Assembly: GCF_021261315.1 (NCBI RefSeq)
Contig: NZ_JAJSAX010000002.1
Location: forward strand, 496,001 to 560,000
Length of the DNA: 64,000 bases
Source of the DNA: Epilithonimonas sp. JDS
GTDB lineage: Bacteria > Bacteroidota > Bacteroidia > Flavobacteriales > Weeksellaceae
Reading direction: 5' to 3'
How positions within the stretch are numbered: the first letter of the stretch is position 1; each line of letters begins with the position of its first letter. The position numbers and the translations under genes are program-made. The notes under the pieces were generated by a model, which ran no database searches, had not been told where the DNA came from, and was given only the letters and a program-made list of their open reading frames with translations. This document shows, one piece after another, positions 60,168 to 64,000 of this stretch.

Positions 60168-60848
60168 ATGAAAAAAACTCTATTTTTTATTTTTGCAGCC
60201 AATTTATTTTTTGCGCAAAATTCAGAATTAATAAACACAAACTGGCAGGTGACCAAAGTAGTTGGCGAATTGTTTCCTAATGATCAACTTCCTCCGCCAA
60301 TGCCTTATCAGCAGATTACCGATTTTAGTACAAATCCATCAAGAATCAGTCTGTCCTTTTTTAACACTGTGTCAGCAGATGTAACTTATAATGGACAAAA
60401 CGCTTTTACGGTAAATAGTAAAGCCTGTACTTTGGCCGATTACTCGGGCGATAATGGTCAGGTTAACCAGTTTTTTGGATCTTTGTGTAATTTCTTTATA
60501 AAAGACTCTAATTATTATTACACTATCGAAAATAATGGCAGTGAAAAAACTTTAAAAATTGGTAATGCAATATTCCAAGAAGTTCATTTTAAATCTATTA
60601 CGTTAGGTACAAAAGAGGATGAATTATCTAAAGTTGTTCTTGGTCCTAATCCGGTAAAAAACATTTTAAATGTATCAAATTCAACCATTATAACATCAGT
60701 GAAAATTTATGATTCATCAGGAAAAGTAATATATGACAAGCTGGCAGAAAAGTCGAAAACTGTAAATATCGACGTGAAAAGCTTTAAAACTGGTATCTAT
60801 TTTATACAGTTGAATGGCAAGGAAACTTATAAGGTCATTAAACAATAA
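60168..60848 (+). CDS. Secreted hypothetical protein with T9SS sorting domain
   Basis: The 226-residue protein has a signal peptide (MKKTLFFIFAANLFFAQ), a beta-rich domain (18-150; NTNWQVTKVVGELFPNDQLPPPMPYQQITDFSTNPSRISLSFFN resembles the start of small lipocalin-like META/HslJ domains), and a type A T9SS tail (VVLGPNPVKNILNVSNSTI to the end, closing in YKVIKQ). It should be displayed or released outside the outer membrane. The domain assignment to a lipocalin-like fold is tentative. Confidence 0.82.
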   Translation: MKKTLFFIFAANLFFAQNSELINTNWQVTKVVGELFPNDQLPPPMPYQQITDFSTNPSRISLSFFNTVSADVTYNGQNAFTVNSKACTLADYSGDNGQVNQFFGSLCNFFIKDSNYYYTIENNGSEKTLKIGNAIFQEVHFKSITLGTKEDELSKVVLGPNPVKNILNVSNSTIITSVKIYDSSGKVIYDKLAEKSKTVNIDVKSFKTGIYFIQLNGKETYKVIKQ

Positions 60849-60870
60849 AATTATTATTGTAAAATCAGTA

Positions 60871-60903
60871 AAAAATCGGTTCAAAATTGAGCCGATTTTT
60901 TTA
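60871..60903 (+). terminator. Terminator after the T9SS protein gene
   Basis: AAAAATCGGTTC pairs with GAGCCGATTTTT (one G-U pair) and runs on as Ts. Confidence 0.85.
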
Positions 60904-60913
60904 TTTAAAGTTT

Positions 60914-60921
60914 TACCTTTG
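60914..60921 (+). promoter_or_regulatory. -7 promoter box for nrnA
   Basis: TACCTTTG matches TAnnTTTG, 26 bases before the ATG, just after the upstream terminator. Confidence 0.5.
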
Positions 60922-60947
60922 GAACTTCACTTTTTCAATCATCATTT

Positions 60948-61952
60948 ATGTTCACAGCCAAAGAAATCTCAGAGATCAATGCCCTTCTCGTTCCGGAAAA
61001 CAATATCGTCATCGTATCACATCATAATCCGGACGGCGACGCAATCGGTTCTTCTCTTGGTCTGAAACATTACCTGAAAACAAAAGGCATAGATGCAACT
61101 GTAATCGTTCCAAACGACTTTCCAAAATTTCTAAAATGGATGCCTGAAGCAAAGAAAATTGTGATAGGCGAATACAAAAGAAAAGTGGCTGGCGAAGCAA
61201 TTTACAATGCAGATGTGATTTTCTGTCTGGATTTTAACTCACCATCCAGAATTGGACTTCTTGGCGATTGGGTAACGAAAGCAAAAGCAAAAAAAATCCT
61301 GATAGACCATCATCAGATGCCAGAGCAATTCGATTATGTATATTCTGACACGACGATCCCGGCGACTTGCCAAATGATCTATCACTTTATCCAAGCCAAC
61401 AATGATGAAAAATCTGTGAATCTGGATATTGCACAATGTCTATATACCGGAATAATGACTGACACAGGCGGTTTCCGTTTCCGTTCTACAAGCGCAAGCA
61501 CACACAGAATTGTGGCCGATCTAATCGAAAAAGGTGCAGATCCAGCCATCATCACTTCCAATACTTGGGACACAAATACGATTTCCAGGCTTCATCTCCT
61601 TTCCCTCGTTCTCAGCAGAATCGAATTGACAAAAGATGGAAAAGTAGCTATCCTTTGGCTGAAACGTGCTGAACTGAAAGAATACGGCTTCGACAAAGGC
61701 GACACAGAAGGTTTCGTGAATTATGGTTTAAGCGTTCTCGGAACCAAAATGGCGGTTTTCTTTATGGAAGATCTTTACGAAGATTTTATCAAGATCTCTT
61801 TCCGTTCCAAAGATGCTGTGGACACGAATCAGTTTGCTAGAAAACATTTCAACGGTGGCGGACACATCAATGCTTCTGGTGGGAAATACTTCAAATCTAT
61901 GGAGGAAACGATTGAGGATTTTAAAGAGAAGATTGAGGCGGAGGATTTTTAA
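60948..61952 (+). CDS. nrnA: DHH/DHHA1 phosphoesterase, NrnA-type oligoribonuclease/pAp phosphatase
   Basis: The 334-residue enzyme degrades very short RNAs and may hydrolyse pAp. Metal-binding motifs are SHHNPDGDAIGSSLGL (near 24-39), FCLDFNSPSR, the DHH signature LIDHHQMPEQ, and TGIMTDTGGFRFRST. The C-terminal DHHA1 domain ends with HFNGGGHINASGGKYF. Length and order match Bacillus NrnA; the pAp activity is inferred from the family. The next gene starts 29 bases downstream. Confidence 0.93.
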   Translation: MFTAKEISEINALLVPENNIVIVSHHNPDGDAIGSSLGLKHYLKTKGIDATVIVPNDFPKFLKWMPEAKKIVIGEYKRKVAGEAIYNADVIFCLDFNSPSRIGLLGDWVTKAKAKKILIDHHQMPEQFDYVYSDTTIPATCQMIYHFIQANNDEKSVNLDIAQCLYTGIMTDTGGFRFRSTSASTHRIVADLIEKGADPAIITSNTWDTNTISRLHLLSLVLSRIELTKDGKVAILWLKRAELKEYGFDKGDTEGFVNYGLSVLGTKMAVFFMEDLYEDFIKISFRSKDAVDTNQFARKHFNGGGHINASGGKYFKSMEETIEDFKEKIEAEDF

Positions 61953-61981
61953 ATAACGAATGGAAATTTTTTATAAGTCAC

Positions 61982-62374
61982 ATGAAACTATCCTATTTTT
62001 CAGAACAATATAAAACTTGGAAGAAATTAAATTTTATCACTTTTGAAAGAAAGCTGGAAAATGAAACAGCATTTGACGGAATCGTGAAAGTTTATAGTTT
62101 AAAATGCAGTTTGGAAAGTATATGTCTAAAGTTAAATGGAAAATTTTTTGGAGAATTTAATCATTCAACAGAAAGCGGAATTTTCTTAAGAATGTTTGCA
62201 ACCAAAGATTCGTGGCCAAAATCAACATTAATTTATATTGATTTTATAAATTCGACATTAACAGAAATTGATTCTAATAATTCTTCTTGGTTAGTGTGGA
62301 AAGTAAAGGATTTAGAAAGTGGAAAATACTCAATAGAAATTTCGCCAACAGAAAGAATAGAATTTCAAACATAA
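61982..62374 (+). CDS. Hypothetical protein
   Basis: This 130-residue protein is soluble, without signal peptide or membrane helix, and has an alternating strand pattern (ENETAFDGIVKVYSLKCSLESICLKLNGKFFGEF, STLIYIDFINSTLTEI, KYSIEISPTERIEF). I do not recognise a family. The codons are AT-rich compared with nrnA. It may be co-transcribed with nrnA (29-base gap). Confidence 0.65.
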   Translation: MKLSYFSEQYKTWKKLNFITFERKLENETAFDGIVKVYSLKCSLESICLKLNGKFFGEFNHSTESGIFLRMFATKDSWPKSTLIYIDFINSTLTEIDSNNSSWLVWKVKDLESGKYSIEISPTERIEFQT

Positions 62375-62494
62375 CGACTTACAACAGTAGTTTTTACGCA
62401 ATATACTTATTTAACTTTCAATATATTGCTTATTCTTATCCCGTATTTTTGAAAAATTAACTAATGTAAAAACTTGATTGACAGACAAAACCCC

Positions 62495-62643
62495 TAGCCC
62501 CGATGGGAACGGCATCCTTTTTTGTCTTATCTGAAACGCTGTTTTGAAAACTAAACTTATGAGACAAAAAAGATATAGTGGACAGCGGGAAATAGCTCCA
62601 AAAATGTTGTAAAATACTGTTCAACGAAGTCAAATAGCTCCTA
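62495..62643 (-). repeat. Dispersed 3'-UTR hairpin element R2, copy 2
   Basis: On the minus strand it starts 6 bases after the DUF1304 stop: TTAGGAGC, a longer variable part, CTGTCCACTATATC, a stem CTTTTTTGTCT with AGACAAAAAAG (62517-62527 and 62562-62572), then GATGCCGTTCCCATC and GGGGCTA. The stem sequence differs from copy 1 but still pairs. Confidence 0.75.
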
Positions 62644-62649
62644 AAAAAT

Positions 62650-63015
62650 CTATCGTAACAAGACGAAAATCAGAGCGATGATTGCCGGCAAAGCCTGAAC
62701 GAAAAATATTTTTCTCGAGGCTGAAAGTGCACCGAAAATCCCGGCTACAATCACGCATCCAAGAAAGAAAATCGCTACATTTTTTGACCAAACGGCGTCG
62801 CAAATAAACAAACTCCAGATGAGTCCGGCGGAGAGAAATCCGTTGTACAAACCTTGGTTGGCGGCAAGTCCTTTCGTAGGTTTGAAGAGCTCTTCCGGAA
62901 GTGAACCTTTGAAGGTTTTCTTGCCCAAGGTTTCCCATGCGAACATTTCCATGTACAGGATGTAAAGATGCTCTAGCGCGACAATTGCGATGAGGATTTT
63001 TGATAGGATTTCCAT
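62650..63015 (-). CDS. DUF1304-family membrane protein
   Basis: The 121-residue protein has four membrane helices and the DUF1304 pattern: ALEHLYILYMEMFAWETLGKKTF, GLAANQGLYNGFLSAGLIWSLF, VIVAGIFGALSASRKIFFVQALPAIIALIFVLLR. The function is unknown in all organisms. It starts one base after the alpha/beta hydrolase stop and is likely co-transcribed with it; repeat R2 follows its stop. Confidence 0.9.
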   Translation of the reverse strand: MEILSKILIAIVALEHLYILYMEMFAWETLGKKTFKGSLPEELFKPTKGLAANQGLYNGFLSAGLIWSLFICDAVWSKNVAIFFLGCVIVAGIFGALSASRKIFFVQALPAIIALIFVLLR

Positions 63016-63016
63016 T

Positions 63017-63799
63017 TTAGAGAACGAATTTTTTGGGTAGATGATGGAGCAATTCTATGTTTATAATTTCGGCGCAAACTTCCGGTTTTTCCCAATGTCC
63101 ATTGTGTCCGCAATCCAGAAGGTAGGATTTGATGTTCGTGTTGTCCGGCAGATTTTTGATTGTTTTTTCTGAGTTGACTGCTGAATCGTGTTTGCCAGAT
63201 AAAATGAGGATTTTGCCTTCGAAGTTTTCTAAAACCTTGGAGCGGTCAGGACGTTCTATCATACCTTTTTGAGAGGCAAGAACGCCATCTACGGAAGATG
63301 TGTAGGCAACTTCTTTGGCAAGTTTTATTTTGGATTCCAGAATATCGTGTTCGTTTGGATTGAAGAGATTGGGAACGCCGGCATTTACGAAAGCTCTCAA
63401 GTTTTCTTTGATGATCCTCAAGCCTTTGGTTCGGGTCTGCTTCTTTTCCTCGTCGTCTGCGAAATAGGTTGAGAAAAACAGCGTGACTGATTTCAAATCT
63501 TCAGGATATTTTTCCGCAAAAGCCAAGGCAATGTAACCACCCATCGAATGTCCGAGTAAGTGGAATTCATTTAATTTCAGATGGTCTGTAAGTTTTTTCA
63601 ATTCGTCAGCCATCAATTCCATTGTTTGAACTTCGGCAATGACTTTTGATTTTCCAAAACCTGGCAGATCAATTTTAATCAATTTGAATTTCTCGGACAG
63701 ATGCGGTTTCAAATCTTCCCAGATCGAGAGATTTTCCATAAATCCGTGGAGCAAAACCAGGTTTTCCGTCCCGTTTCCTTCTATTTCGTAGTTGAGCAT
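63017..63799 (-). CDS. Alpha/beta hydrolase
   Basis: This 260-residue enzyme has the oxyanion-hole strand LVLLHGFMENLSIW (about 14-27), the nucleophile elbow GHSMGGYIALAFAE (Ser near 85), an acid in SGKHDSAVN, and catalytic His in CGHNGHWEKP. It is a cytoplasmic esterase or lactonase-type hydrolase of unknown substrate. The ATG at 63799 (MLNYEIEG) is chosen, because an ATG at 63820 lies inside the inverted end of repeat R4-4. The DUF1304 gene follows by one base. Confidence 0.9.
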   Translation of the reverse strand: MLNYEIEGNGTENLVLLHGFMENLSIWEDLKPHLSEKFKLIKIDLPGFGKSKVIAEVQTMELMADELKKLTDHLKLNEFHLLGHSMGGYIALAFAEKYPEDLKSVTLFFSTYFADDEEKKQTRTKGLRIIKENLRAFVNAGVPNLFNPNEHDILESKIKLAKEVAYTSSVDGVLASQKGMIERPDRSKVLENFEGKILILSGKHDSAVNSEKTIKNLPDNTNIKSYLLDCGHNGHWEKPEVCAEIINIELLHHLPKKFVL

Positions 63800-63812
63800 A
63801 TCTTTAATTTTA

Positions 63813-63918
63813 AACCACATAGACACATAGAAATTATATAAAACTACTTTTCGTCTTAAGATAAAATAGCTATTTAGTCTTCCATTGTTTTCACAAAATC
63901 TATTGTGCCTATGTTATT
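63813..63918. repeat. Dispersed inverted-repeat element R4, copy 4
   Basis: The left end AACCACATAGACACATAG (63813-63830) and the right end CTATTGTGCCTATGTTATT (63900-63918) are imperfect inverted repeats of the R4 family. It separates two minus-strand genes. Confidence 0.6.
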
Positions 63919-63930
63919 TTGTTCTCATTT

Positions 63931-63999
63931 CTAAAATTTAATAATGATTTTGTCAGCAAATCCAGAACTGTTGAGGGATTCGTGCAGTTTGAAAGTTTT
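63931..63999 (-). CDS. Possible C-terminus of a gene cut by the window end
   Basis: On the minus strand the last 22 codons before a TAG at 63931-63933 read KTFKLHESLNSSGFADKIIIKF. The pattern (amphipathic, ending in a hydrophobic strand) looks like a real C-terminus. The family cannot be told from so little. Confidence 0.4.
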   Translation of the reverse strand, partial: KTFKLHESLNSSGFADKIIIKF

Positions 64000-64000
64000 G

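Noticed and set aside
1-64000. CRISPR arrays, insertion sequences, prophage, rRNA
   Set aside because: No regularly spaced repeats of the needed length, no transposase or phage gene and no rRNA sequence were seen.

Overview
The window reads as ordinary chromosome of a flavobacterium of the Chryseobacterium/Epilithonimonas type (Bacteroidota, Weeksellaceae). The reasons are AT-rich DNA with almost no Shine-Dalgarno sites, repeated TAnnTTTG promoter boxes of the Bacteroidota housekeeping sigma factor, type IX secretion (T9SS) tails on several secreted proteins, L-lysine 6-transaminase, a very long alpha-2-macroglobulin, and membrane-anchored TPR regulators. The genus is an inference from gene content; there is no rRNA here. 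About 58 protein genes, one nonsense-interrupted gene and two tRNAs (Gln-TTG, Ala-GGC) are visible. I see no insertion sequence, prophage or CRISPR array.

Layout. 1-5.5 kb: end of a secreted protein, a TPR/AraC regulator, gpmI, a membrane protein, a SUI1 factor. 5.7-13.3 kb: a flavoprotein, a nucleoside phosphorylase, a LEA-like stress protein, a secreted M28 peptidase, a sigma-54-type response regulator without a DNA-binding domain, a MATE exporter. 13.4-21.4 kb: argS, a predicted micropeptide followed by a TPR sensor kinase and its response regulator, a TPR/LuxR regulator, tRNA-Gln. 21.5-28.7 kb: menE-arfB, cytidine deaminase, a toxin-antitoxin pair translationally coupled to recF, an outer-membrane barrel, a UbiA-like membrane protein. 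28.9-38.7 kb: alpha-2-macroglobulin, a T9SS metalloprotease, two barrel paralogues. 38.8-48.1 kb: aroB, lpdA, an amber-split acyltransferase, a YggS protein, and a polysaccharide/lipid glycosylation cluster. 48.2-64 kb: dapD, NlpC/P60, PAP2, an LTA-synthase-like protein, a two-component system, tRNA-Ala, lysine catabolism (lat plus aldehyde dehydrogenase), DoxX, era, nrnA and small enzymes.

The most unusual content lies between genes. Four families of short dispersed repeats are present. Families R1 and R2 each have two copies that start 4-13 bases after a stop codon, in the same orientation as the upstream gene, with conserved ends around a hairpin whose stem sequence differs while pairing is kept. 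R4 has MITE-like inverted ends (four copies). R3 is a 28-base motif that has entered recF and the alpha-2-macroglobulin gene in frame. Three regulators share a plan of exported TPR domain, one membrane helix and a cytoplasmic output domain, and a 55-residue predicted secreted peptide precedes one of them. These are the best candidates for undescribed biology; all rest on reading the sequence, without database searches.
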